Positions 1 to 9,415 of a stretch of DNA of 64,000 nucleotides are shown here, piece by piece (the stretch's first letter is position 1; each line of letters starts with the position of its first letter). This DNA is from Dasypus novemcinctus (lineage: Eukaryota; Chordata; Mammalia; Cingulata; Dasypodidae), in contig NC_080694.1 in assembly GCF_030445035.2 (NCBI RefSeq), positions 69,889,147-69,953,146 of the forward strand, in the 5' to 3' direction. The notes beneath the pieces were generated by a model, which did no database searches, was not told where the DNA came from, and saw only the letters and a list, made by a program, of their open reading frames with translations. Both the position numbers and the translations under genes were made by a program.

Positions 1-563
1 GAAGGCTGATTGGTCGAAGCCACGCCCTGTTCTGATTGGTTGCCAGCGAAAGGTCAGTGGGCGGTACTGGACGGGGGAGGGGTGGTGGTTAGGGATTGGC
101 TGTCGCTGTTGCTGGGGGAAGGGGCAGGGTTTAGGGATTGGTGGCTGCTGTTGCTGGGGTGGAGGGCAGACTTGAGTTTCCCGCCCACGCCTGGCTGTTG
201 CTGCTGTCAGGGGGAGGGAAAAGGGCAGACTGGATTTTTTCGCCCACACCTGGCTGTTGCTGCTGTCGGGGGAGGGGAAAAGGGCATACTGGAATTTTCT
301 GCCCTGCGCCTGCGCAGAGAGAAGGAAGAAGAAGGGTGCCGCCCCAGAAGGCATCGGGTGGTGCCATTTGGGAGGAGGGGCGGCCACGGAAGCATGGCTG
401 CTGAGAAGGGGAGACCCGAGGGCACTCTGCGCCCATGCCGAGCTTCCTTCAGGGGTGGCGGTGAGTCCGACCAGCCACCCTATTATGGGGGCACGGCTTG
501 GCCTGCCGCGGCTGCTCCCCTGCCAGGCCAGCAAACCACACTTCAGCCCGAGGGGTGGCCGCA
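1..563 (-). repeat. 3' LTR of the ERVK-like element (partial)
   Basis: This segment matches 3838-4512 in the same orientation. The difference in length is explained by two fewer copies of an internal repeat of about 59 bp. On the minus strand the LTR begins with TG at 563, immediately after a purine-rich tract, as expected for a 3' LTR. The U5 part of the LTR lies beyond the window start. Confidence 0.85.
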
Positions 564-579
564 TTTCCCCCTTCTTTTC
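564..579 (-). other. Polypurine tract of the ERVK-like element
   Basis: On the minus strand the 16 bases before the 3' LTR are almost all purines (AAAAGAAGGGGGAAA core). This is the standard site for plus-strand DNA priming in retroviruses, and it fixes the LTR boundary at 563. Confidence 0.75.
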
Positions 580-719
580 AAATAAGGGCCAGGATGGCAG
601 CAGCAACAAGTAGCCGAGGCCCAAGAGGCAGTAAGCAATGAGGGAAGCGGGGCTGAAGAGGGAGGTGAGTATGACGGGGATATAAATGTACAATTTAGGG
701 GGCGGTATCTTGCCGTTGC

Positions 720-1435
720 AAGCAAGGGTGGCCAATGTCCAATTCTTGTTGATCTCGGCGGCTATAAGATCCATCTGCTGTTAGAAGTCCTGAATGACAG
801 CACGTTGCAGGTAGATGATCTCTCCTTGGCAGCGAAGACATTGTAGGAGAGGATTACTTTTTCCTGCCAGAGGCTTACTGTCCAATTAAAAGGCTGATGG
901 CTGGGGTTGGTGAGTGCAATGGGGAGTGTGAGGAAAAGAAGGGTGACGGTTTTGGACAAGAGGAGGCTTGGTGAAGTCATTATGGGAGGAAGATAAGGAG
1001 TAAAGCATAAAAGAGGATAATAAACAGAAAGACGATGGAGAGTAGAATTCGTTGGCCGAGGTTCCAATCTTCTGGGGCGGTAGCGGCTAGACAGATGGTG
1101 GAAAATATTATCAAGAAAGCAAAGGCTATGAGGAAGAAATAAAGTATTAAAGGCTGTGGGGGAAGTGAGAAGATTATTTAGAGGATAGGGTTGAGAATGG
1201 TATGTTTAAGACAGAAGCTTTGTGGTTTGTAGGAGACTGCTTTATAAACGAAGGAGAATGAGGGCAGTAAATATAGTAACGATAGATAGGAAGATGACAG
1301 TGAGGAGGAGTCTTTGTTTAAGGTTCCAATCGTCCGGCGCAACAGTGGCTAGGCCAATAGCGAGGGGTGTTGCTAAATAGACAATGGCTGCAAAGACAAA
1401 ATCATCTTCTGTTTCCTCAAGAATAACTTTTCTTT
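720..1435 (-). pseudogene. Env-like and hydrophobic remnants of the ERVK-like element
   Basis: The minus strand encodes short stretches with retroviral envelope character: a hydrophobic leader followed by a short sequence with an N-glycosylation motif (NWT) near 880-960, and two hydrophobic segments near 1045-1140 and 1310-1405. These two are direct repeats of each other and share an AP(D/E)DWNL motif followed by a membrane-like stretch. The position between gag and the polypurine tract fits an env remnant. I do not recognise a specific env family. The region is broken. Confidence 0.4.
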
Positions 1436-1439
1436 AAAT

Positions 1440-2300
1440 ACTTAGTAGCATGCAATATTAGAAACCGTTTCCTAAAAGCAAGTTGGCAGGGGAGCTTGGT
1501 TGCTGTTAATCTTTCCTGTTATAAAATTACCTTTTATTATTATTATCATCAATTCAGTTTTATATATATATATTTAAGAATGACCTTTTGGAATTAGCCA
1601 TTTAATACCTTAATGTAAACAATGCTTTATTAAACCTTTTATTATTATTTATAACCATATAGACTATTGAAGATAAATTTTATCTTTACAGAAAACATTC
1701 CCTTACGTAAAGTTATCACAATACCTTTTACACTTGCCGCATGCAAATTAAGTTTCAAGAGTTTATGAAAAATTAGCCATCCTACTTTAGGACAAAATAC
1801 GTCTTTTTGCAAAACTTATTACATTTCTGTTAGCATTTTTACAAACTTTTAACCTTTTTAATATTCATATAAGTTTTACATTCTTCATATTATCCTGTGA
1901 AGAAAAATAAGTTATTCATTTTAATCTAGGCAAGAACAACTTTTTATGAAGATGTACAGTTAATTTTGTTAAGACTTACAATTTTTTTTAATTGTAGATA
2001 TCTTATTAACATTTAAACTTATGTATTAATATAATAAACTTAAGTATTAATATAAGCACTTATTTAATTTTTGGCCATTTGAATAGAGCTCTTTTAAAGA
2101 TTTCTAGTAATTTATATTTACTATTCGGAGGTATCACAATATACGTTGACATTGAACGAACAGACAGACAAACACAGAACAATTACAACACATTAACAGA
2201 AATATATAATTTATTTACAGTTGACTCATAATTCTTACTTTCTTGGTATAGCTGCTTTTAAATCCTTTTTTATATAGCATATCATAGATTATACCCTTCG
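1440..2300. other. AT-rich segment inside the ERVK-like element
   Basis: About 0.86 kb of very AT-rich sequence sits between the gag remnant and the env-like remnant, in sharp contrast to the GC-rich LTRs and leader. It has no long open frame on either strand and I recognise no repeat family in it. It could be non-viral DNA acquired by the element, as in ETn-type elements, or a decayed A-rich part of the viral interior. Confidence 0.5.
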
Positions 2301-2316
2301 AGATTTCTTCTGGACT

Positions 2317-2568
2317 TCATGTTGCCTGTAATAAGCCAGGAGGGAATCTTTTACCTTCCTGCTCCACAGCAGAAGTGACCCTATCTATAAGGCGAGTATA
2401 GGTGTCCGGGTCCCAAAGCTGACACGTGGTAAGCCACAGATTAAAGGGGAGAAGAAGGTCCCAATATACGTGGAGCTGTTTCAAAGAGGTCTTACACCGG
2501 TGAGTGTCTAGGAGACCGGCGAGGGCCCAAACTTGTGGGGCTTGCTTAGCAGATAGGATGTTACCCAT
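2317..2568 (-). pseudogene. Gag (matrix) remnant of the ERVK-like element
   Basis: The minus-strand frame beginning at ATG 2568 starts Met-Gly-Asn, the form of a myristoylated retroviral matrix protein. It continues for about 83 residues, with tryptophan- and leucine-rich helical character (the motif WALAGLL is visible) typical of Gag N-termini. It lies downstream of the primer binding site and leader as gag should. Only the first part of gag is present. It is a fossil. Confidence 0.6.
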
Positions 2569-2811
2569 TGCTAATGGCCTTTTGGAGCCGATAAGAAAAG
2601 GGGCCCTTACCTTGAGAGCATGGCGATGGGAGCTGAGGTGCGCGGTGAGACGAGGGGTCGGAGCCAGTGGGGCTCCGACGGTGGTCGCGGGCCAAGAGAA
2701 GGCCCCAACAAGGGGAGGGCGGAATGACGAGCAGTGGAGCAAGGCAAAGGGGAGCAAGCACGGAGGGGAGGAGGCAGAGGTGGAGGCAGGGGTGGAGGTG
2801 CTCAGGCACGC

Positions 2812-3420
2812 GCTCCTGAGAGTTTTATTGGTGCCTCTTAATCATAGCGGGTCGGTATAAGCCCCCGACATGGAAGGAGAAAGCCATCCAGCGATTCTCC
2901 CAGACCGCCGTGGATCATATGAGGTCACCAAGGTTCAGGAGCAGCAATGCAGAGCGAAAAGATAGGGGTGAGAAGAGAGGAGGGTGTAGGGCTGTGGTAG
3001 GGTTACTTCAGACGTGCAAGTGCGTGCTCCTGAGAAATCCAAGGCTCCTCTTAATCATAGCGGGTCGGTATAAGCCCCCGACATGGAAGGAGAAAGCCAC
3101 CCAGTGATTCTCCCAGCTCGCCGTGGATCGTATGAGGTAGCCAAGGCTCAGGTAGCAGCAATGTTGCACGAGAGAAGTCCCAAGGTGAGAAGAGAGGAGG
3201 GCGTAGGGCTGTGGTAGGATTACTTCAGACGTGCAAGCGCGTGCTCCCGAGAATTCCAAGGCTCCTCTTAATCATAGCGGGCCGGTATAAGCCCCCGACA
3301 TGGAAGGAGAAAGCCATCCAGCGATTTTCCCAGACCGCCGTGGATCGTATGAGGTAGCCAAGGCTCAGGTAGCAGCAATGTTGCACGAGAGAAGTCCCAA
3401 GGTGAGAAGAGAGGAGGGGG
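2812..3420 (-). repeat. Three tandem copies of a ~213-bp unit in the ERV leader
   Basis: The unit contains the phrases 'aatcatagcgggtcggtataagc' in part and 'gacatggaaggagaaagcc', and begins near 2812, 3024 and 3240, giving a spacing of about 212-216 bp. The units differ by scattered point changes, and the last two are the most alike. They lie between the primer binding site and the gag start, where retroviral packaging and translation signals usually sit. Confidence 0.85.
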
Positions 3421-3464
3421 GGGGGCTGCCACGTTTTGGAGTGAGGCTGTGGTGGAGTTGCCTG

Positions 3465-3482
3465 GCCCCACGTTGGGCGCCA
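3465..3482 (-). other. Primer binding site, tRNA-Lys(1,2) type
   Basis: The minus strand reads TGGCGCCCAACGTGGGGC, an exact match to the 18-base tRNA-Lys(1,2) primer binding site known from type D/JSRV-like betaretroviruses. It follows the CA end of the 5' LTR by two bases. This is the best single piece of evidence for class II (ERVK) membership. Confidence 0.92.
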
Positions 3483-3793
3483 GCTGCGGCGGCTTGCTCG
3501 GTTGGCAGAGGTGGGGTCTGGCTGCGGACGAGGGGTTGGTCCAGCTCTGGAAGAGGGGTCGGCCCGCCTGGGATGAGGGGTCAGTCCGGCAGCAGACGAG
3601 GGATCGGTCTCACAAGGGGTTGCGCGGTTCGGCCGACGGGGTCGCCCGGCGAAGCCGGCGACGAAGGGGTCGCCCGGAGAAGCAGGCGACAAACTGGGGA
3701 CAAGGGAGGCCAGGCCCTTGTCGGGGGCTCTCAGGACTGGAGGGCGCACGGCAGAAGAACTACCACAGAGACGAGGTAAACACGCAAGTCCAC

Positions 3794-3822
3794 TTTATTG
3801 AGGGAGAGGCAACAGTTTTATA
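3794..3822 (-). promoter_or_regulatory. LTR TATA box and poly(A) signal
   Basis: TATAAAA occupies 3816-3822 and AATAAA 3794-3799 on the minus strand, with about 16 bases between them. CCAAT motifs lie just upstream on the minus strand (near 3840 and 3867). Together they mark the U3/R promoter and polyadenylation region of this fossil LTR. Confidence 0.7.
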
Positions 3823-4019
3823 GGGGCTGGGGAAGGTTGATTGGTGGAAGCCATGCCCTGTTCTGATTGGTTGCCGGCAAAAGGTCAGTGGGTGGTACTG
3901 GATGGGGGAGGGGTGGTGGTTAGGGATTGGCTGTCGCTGTTGCTGGGGGAAGGGGCAGGGTTTAGGGATTGGTGGCTGCTGTTGCTGGGGTGGAGGGCAG
4001 ACTTGAGTTTCCCGCCCAC

Positions 4020-4255
4020 GCCTGGCTGTTGCTGCTGTCGGGGGGAGGGAAAAGGGCAGACTGGATTTTTCCGCCCACACCTGGCTGTTGCTGCTGTCGG
4101 GGGAGGGGAAAAGGGTAGACTGGATTTCTCCGTCCACGCCTGGCTGTTGCTGCTGTCGGGGGAGGGGAAAAGGGTAGACTGGATTTCTCTGCCCACGCCT
4201 GGCTGTTGCTGCTGTCCGGGGAGTGGAAAAGGGCATACTGGAATTTTCTGCCCTG
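4020..4255 (-). repeat. Tandem ~59-bp repeats in LTR U3 (four copies)
   Basis: A unit containing 'cctggctgttgctgctgtc' plus a G-rich stretch and 'aaaagggcagactgg' recurs near 4020, 4079, 4138 and 4198. The other LTR has only two such units (near 190 and 249). U3 direct repeats of this kind commonly act as enhancers in retroviral LTRs. Any function here is inferred. Confidence 0.8.
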
Positions 4256-4512
4256 CGCCTGCGCAGAGAGAAGGAAGAAGAAGGGTGCCGCCCCAGAAGG
4301 CATCGGGTGGCGCCATCTGGGAGGAGGGGCGGCTGCGGAAGCATGGCTGCCGAGAAGGGGAGACCCAAGGGCACTCTTCACCCATGCCGAGCTTCCTTCA
4401 GGGGTGGCGGTGAGTCCGACCAGCCACCCTATTATGGGGGCACGGCTTGGCCTGCCGCAGCTGCTCCCCTGCCAGGCCAGCAAACCACACTTCAGCCCGA
4501 GGGGTGACCGCA

Positions 4513-6417
4513 GTTTTCATATATACTCTTCATCATGTTCAGAAAATTTCCTTGTATTCAGATCTTTTGGAGTTTTTTTTTATCAAGAAAGGGTGCTGTA
4601 TTTTGTCAAATGCTTTTTCTGCATCTATAGATATAATCATACGATTTTTTTCCTTCAATCTGTTTATGTGGTGTATTACATTGATTGATTTTCTTATCTG
4701 AACCATCCTTGCATACACAGAATGAATCCAACTTGGTCATGGTGTATCATTCATTTAATGTTTTGTTGAATATGGTTAACAAGTATTTTGTTGAGGATTT
4801 TTGCATCTAGGTTCATTAGAGAAATTGGTCTGTAATTTTCCTTTCTTGTGGTGTCTTTGTTTGGCTTTGATACTATTGTAATGTTGACATCATAGAATGA
4901 GTTAGGTAATGTTCCTTCTGTTTCAATATTTTGGAGGAGTTTCAGCAGGATTGGTGTTAGTTCTTTCTGGAATATTTTGGAGAATTCACCTGTGAAGCCA
5001 CCTGGCCCTGGGCTATTCTGAGTTAGGTGGTTTTTAATGACTGATTCTGTCTCTTTCCTTGTGATTGGTTTGTCAAGATCATCAATTTCTTCTTGCATCA
5101 ATATAGGTTGCTTATGTGTGTCTAGGAATTTGTCCATTTCCTATGAATTGTCATTTTTGTTGGAATATAGTTTTTCAAAGTATCCTCTTATGATCGTCTT
5201 TATTTCTGTGGGGTCAGTGGTGATATCTCCTTTCTCATTTCTTATTTTGCATATTGGCATCTTCTCTCTTTTTTTCTTTGTTAGTCTAGGTAAGGGTTTT
5301 TCAATTTTATTGATCTTCTCATAGAACCAGCTCTTGTTTTTTTTTATCTTTTCAAGCACTTTTTAATTTTCTATTTCAATTAGTTATGCGCTTATCTTGT
5401 TATTTCTTTATTTTTTCTTCCTGTGGGGTTTCTTTGCTGTTTTATTTTCTAATTCCTCCCAATATGCAGTTAGTTCTTCAATTTTTGCTCTTTCTTCTTT
5501 TTTGATGTATGAATTTATGGCTATAAATTTCCCTCTCATTACTGCTTTTGCTGCATTGCACAAGTTTGGTATGTTGTGTTATCATTTTCATTTGTTTCAA
5601 GGTAGTTATTAATTTCTTTTGAGATTTCCTCTTTGACCCACTATTTTTCTAAAGTGTGCTCTTTAATTTCCATATCTTGGTGTGAAATATGGCCCTCTGG
5701 CCCTTGCAGAATTCCAGATTCACTCTAGTGTGGTCAGAGATATTATTTTGTATGATTTCAATCTTTCTGAATCATTGAGCCTTTCTTTGTGGCCTAGCAT
5801 ACGGTCTATCATGGAGAATGATCCATGTGCACTTGAGAATAATGTATATACTGCTGTACTCGGGTGTAATGATCTGTATATGTCTATTAAAGCCAGCTGC
5901 TTTAATATACTGTTCACAGTTTTTGTTTCTTTTTTGATTATCTTTTGTGATGTTCTGTCCAAAGTTGATAGTACTGTACTATAGTCTCCCATATAATTGT
6001 AGAGGCATCTATTCTTTCACTTATTTTTTCCAGTGTTTGCCTCACATATTTGGAGGTGACCTTGTTAGGAGCATAAATATTTATGACTGTTCATTCTTCT
6101 TGAAAGATTATCCCTTTCACTAATATGTAGTATCCTTCTTTGTGTCTCATAACTGTTTCACATTTAAAGTCTATTTTCTCTGATATTAATACAGCTACTC
6201 CTGACTTGTTTTGGTTATTGTTTGCTTGTAAGATTGTTTTCCAGCCATTCACTTTCAACCTCCATGAATCTCTGGGTCTAAGATGTATTTCTTGTAGACA
6301 GCATATAGATGGGTCATATTTCCTTCTCCAATCTCCCAGTTTGAATCTTTTGACAGGTGTGATTAATCCATTGACATTCAGTATTATTACTTTCAAGGAA
6401 TTATTTATGTTAGCCAT
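4513..6417 (-). pseudogene. L1 copy 1 ORF2 fragment (endonuclease and part of reverse transcriptase)
   Basis: The fragment starts at ATG 6417 with the L1 endonuclease signature (LNVNGL, then CCLQE and HLRPRD). Endonuclease-like frames are readable at 6091-6417 and about 5720-5990, and the start of the reverse transcriptase domain at 4751-5137 (motif [17 protein letters not shown]). The frame is interrupted several times by stops and frameshifts between these blocks, so no active protein is expected. It ends abruptly at the ERV junction. Confidence 0.85.
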
Positions 6418-6694
6418 ATTTTGTTTGGACTTGTGTTTGTCATATTTTGTTTGTTTGTTTCCTTCTCTTTTTGTCTTTTTTGTTGCTCTTACACTCTCCT
6501 CCAACTTTGCTTCTCCTGTTTTTTTCTTTCTTCCTGCAGAACTCCCTTTAGTATTTCTTGAAGGGCACGGTTCTTGTTGGCATATTCTTTTAATTTCTGT
6601 TCATCTGTGAATATTTTGAACTCTCCATCATTTTTGATTCCTAGTTACCAGGGTAGAGTATTCTTTATTGAAAATTTTTTTCTTTTAGTACCTT

Positions 6695-7452
6695 GACTAT
6701 ATTATACCACTGTCTTCTTTCCTCCATGGTTTCAGATGAGAAATCAGCATTTAATCTTATGGAGCCCCCTCATATGTGATGGTTCTCTTTTCTCTCACTG
6801 CTTTTAGAATTTTCTGTTTGTCTTGAGCATTGGATAATTTGACAAGTATATGTCTTGGTTTGGGTCTGTTGTGATTTATGGTGTTTGCAGTGCATTGTGC
6901 TTCCTGCACATGTACATCCATCTCTCTCAGTAGATTTGGGAAGTTTTCAACCCTTATTTCCTCCAACACCCCTTCTGTCCCCTTTCCCTTCTCTTCTCCT
7001 TCTGGGATGCCTATAATATGTATGTTTGTGCTTTTGTGTTTTCATTCAGGTCCCTAAGTCCCACCTGGATTTTTTCCATCTTTTTATCGATCAGTTCTAC
7101 TATCTGTTTGATTTCAGATGTACTGTCTTCCACATCACTAATTCTCTGCTCTGCCTCTTCTAATCTGCTGCTATTTGCTGAGAATGTATTTTTTATTTCT
7201 TGAACTCTGGTGTTCATATCTGTTATCTTTTTGCATATGTCTGCCATTTCCTCTCCAACTGTTTTCTTCATATTGTTAATCTCTTCCTTTACTTCATTAG
7301 GTTGGTCTCTAATATATGCTTTGAGATCTTCAACTACTTGTTTGATGTTCTGCTCCTCTTCCTGGTTTTTAGTTTGTTCATTGGATTCAGCCATGTTTTT
7401 CTGATTATTGGTTTGGTTTGTAGTTTTTTTTGTTGCTATCTGGTCATCATTT
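6695..7452 (-). pseudogene. L1 copy 1 ORF1 remnant (RNA-binding chaperone)
   Basis: Minus-strand frames at 7011-7394 (starting MAESNEQ) and 6757-6969 show the two parts of an L1 ORF1 protein. The first is a coiled coil rich in E, K and heptad hydrophobics (motif RISDVEDSTSEIKQ). The second is an RRM/C-terminal segment (NRPKPRHILVKL, then REKRTITYEG). The parts are in different frames and the start region has a stop, so the ORF is broken. ORF1p normally binds L1 RNA as a trimer. Confidence 0.8.
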
Positions 7453-8849
7453 TATCTTGATGGGTTTAATCAGTTCCTTAGCTTCTTTGTCTAGTCTTGG
7501 GTATTAATTAGTTGTTGTTTGTGCATAAGTGTTATGTCTTCTCTTTTTCACTTTGCTCTTCTTACTTTTTTTTCTTGTTGCTGGCTAAGTTCACTTTGAA
7601 GGAAAATACTAGGGCCCTGGAAAGCAAAATAAGTAAGAAAAGAAAATGTATAAAGTAGTATTGGTAATAAATGTTAACAGAGCAACAATGTGAGATATGG
7701 GAGAATGGATATTAGACTCATGTAAGTTGTGTAGAATTATAGCAGTAAGTAGAGTACCTATAATGAGACAGTCAACTGATTATGGGGAGGAATATATTAT
7801 GATTTAAAAAGCCAGTGTTTTCATGAGAGAGGGAAAGAGAAAAGTAAGACAATAATATCAAGAGTGTATAAAAGATAGAAAACAGAAAAAAGATATTAGA
7901 AATTAAAAGTCAGACAATTTGGGGGCCAAAGAAAGGGAGGTGGATGGTAAGAGAAACAGTAGATGATGGCGGATAGAAAGATGTGGGGGAAAAGGGACAG
8001 TGTATGTGGCCAAAATCAATACATACAGTAAAGAGGAAATGGAGAATGAGGAAACATAGCAAGTGTGAATTGTTTCCTGCAGCACTTATTATATTAAAAA
8101 AAATAAAATAAAATAAGAAGAATAAGAGAGAAAAGAAAAAAAAGAGAAGAGTAAAAGGAGTTGGGCAAAGAAAATGGGGGAGGGCAAGCCAAAAAAAGAA
8201 AAAGAGAGAGAAAAAAACTAAATAAATGAAAAAGGACCTTGGGGGATAAAATGGGAGACAAGACCAGGAGACAATGCAATATTAGCAACCAAGACAAAAA
8301 AAAAAGAAGAACGACGTTAAGCTAGGAATCCTCTTTGCCGTTAAATAATACACTTAGGGATCTGACATTCCCCCTTTCCCTTTCCTCACTTCTCTCTCCC
8401 AGGGCAACATGAAAGCTGCCTGAGAGGTCCAGTAGGAGATTCAAGTAGATCCTTGTTGAACCAACTCAACACAGAAGACTTTGGCTTTTTATTTCCAGCA
8501 TGAGGTCACCTACACCTCACCAGAAACCCCAAATATGCTACTGGAAGCTTGGATAGCACCTCCTACAGTCCCTCACCCTTAGGTGTGCTAGGAGAGGTCT
8601 AATTGATTTTCTGACTCCACCTTCTCCCAGACCAAGTTTCCTTTCCCAGGACGTTTAGGTAAATTGGGCTTTCACAGCAGATACACCTCTCCTTTCTTCA
8701 TAGACTCTCCCCAAGGCAGCTGGTCTACTCCTCCAAGTTCAAGGAGAGAGCAAAAAAAAAAAAGGAAAACACAAACACCAAGGGCTAGGGTATTCAAGGA
8801 CTTCAGATGGACCTCAGGGTGTGGTGGATTCAGGGTTGGGAAGTCTCTG

Positions 8850-9415
8850 ATATTGCAGACTCAAGGTGTGTGAGTCTCTGGAGCATGGGCCACCAGGGTT
8901 TAGGGGACACAGACCTGAGAACCACACATCTGCTTAATATGGGGCCTGGGAGCACTGCGGCACAACACAGCCTTCAGGGATCCCCACACCTGGGCACCAG
9001 CCCTAGGGTGAAGGGTCCCACCCTCAACGTCTGACCTCTGTGTCATTAACCCAAAATTCCACCTCTCACAAGAATCTCTTCTGTTGCTTTCTCACCAAAT
9101 CGACATCCAGACACCTCCTGCCCTGCAAGCCCATGAAACAGCCTGCTCAGGTTTTCGGAGCACTGCTGCACAACAAAGATTTCAGGTACCACTGCAGATG
9201 GGCTGCCAGCCCTAGGGGGAGGAGTTCTGCCTACAACTTCTGACCTCTGTGTCAGAAACTGAAAGTTCCACCTCTTGCAAGAATCTCTTCTGTCACTGTC
9301 TCACCAAATCGACATCCAGACACTTCCTGCCCTGCAAGCCCCTGAAACAGCCAGCTTAAGTATTTGGGAACACCCCACACACTACAAAGTTCCCAGCATT
9401 CACCATAGCCAGGCT
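8850..9415 (-). repeat. Tandem monomer-like units in the L1 copy 1 5' UTR
   Basis: On the minus strand a phrase 'ggctgtttcaggggcttgca' followed by 'gtgtctggatgtcgatttgg' occurs at about 9290-9350 and again at about 9085-9145, a period near 208 bp. A more diverged unit follows. The same units recur in L1 copy 2. This is a monomeric 5' UTR promoter arrangement, known from mouse L1 but with different sequence. Confidence 0.7.

Larger units (their letters stand above)
1..4512 (-). mobile_element. Class II (ERVK/betaretrovirus-like) endogenous retrovirus, compact, truncated by window edge
   Basis: This is a retroviral fossil on the minus strand. Its 5' LTR lies on the right (3485-4512), followed by a tRNA-Lys primer binding site, a leader with tandem repeats, a short gag remnant, an AT-rich stretch, env-like hydrophobic remnants, a polypurine tract and a partial 3' LTR (1-563). 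The interior is only about 2.9 kb, far too short for gag-pro-pol-env, and I saw no pol. The element is broken and non-autonomous, resembling the layout of mouse ETn. The two LTRs look roughly 95 percent alike by eye, with many differences at CpG sites, which suggests a fairly young to middle-aged insertion. The right end joins L1 ORF2 sequence directly, so it probably inserted into that L1. The other flank is outside the window. Confidence 0.85.
3485..4512 (-). repeat. 5' LTR of the ERVK-like element
   Basis: The LTR is about 1028 bp, TG...CA bounded on the minus strand, a normal length for betaretrovirus-like LTRs. Reading the minus strand it has tandem ~59-bp repeats in U3 (about 4020-4255), CCAAT boxes near 3840-3875, a TATAAAA box (3816-3822) and an AATAAA signal (3794-3799). 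The TATA box and the poly(A) signal are close together, as expected for a short R region. A GC-rich U5 follows, then the primer binding site. Confidence 0.88.
4513..9415 (-). mobile_element. LINE-1 (copy 1), minus strand, 3' part replaced at the ERV junction
   Basis: This is a minus-strand L1 with a long monomeric 5' UTR (about 7460-9415), an ORF1 remnant, and ORF2 running from about 6417 to 4513, where the ERV LTR begins. It is clearly related to the plus-strand L1 at 30194-40071 along the whole shared length. ORF2 stops in the reverse transcriptase region. The rest and the 3' UTR presumably lie on the far side of the ERV, outside the window. The 5' end lies inside the OR14J1-like pseudogene. 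Confidence 0.9.

Noticed and set aside
10-613. Open frames of 60-190 codons on both strands at the left end
   Set aside because: They lie in the LTR and its G-rich tandem repeats. Low-complexity, stop-poor sequence opens several frames at once, as it does again at 3841-4688.
3024-3420. Tandem repeats as a possible CRISPR array
   Set aside because: The repeats are over 200 bp with no short repeat-spacer pattern, and the genome is mammalian.
3225-3823. GC-rich frames up to 174 codons
   Set aside because: They overlap in several frames across the LTR U5, primer binding site and leader repeats, and have no protein-family character.
5037-6610. Plus-strand frames opposite L1 copy 1
   Set aside because: They are hydrophobic shadows of antisense L1 ORF2.
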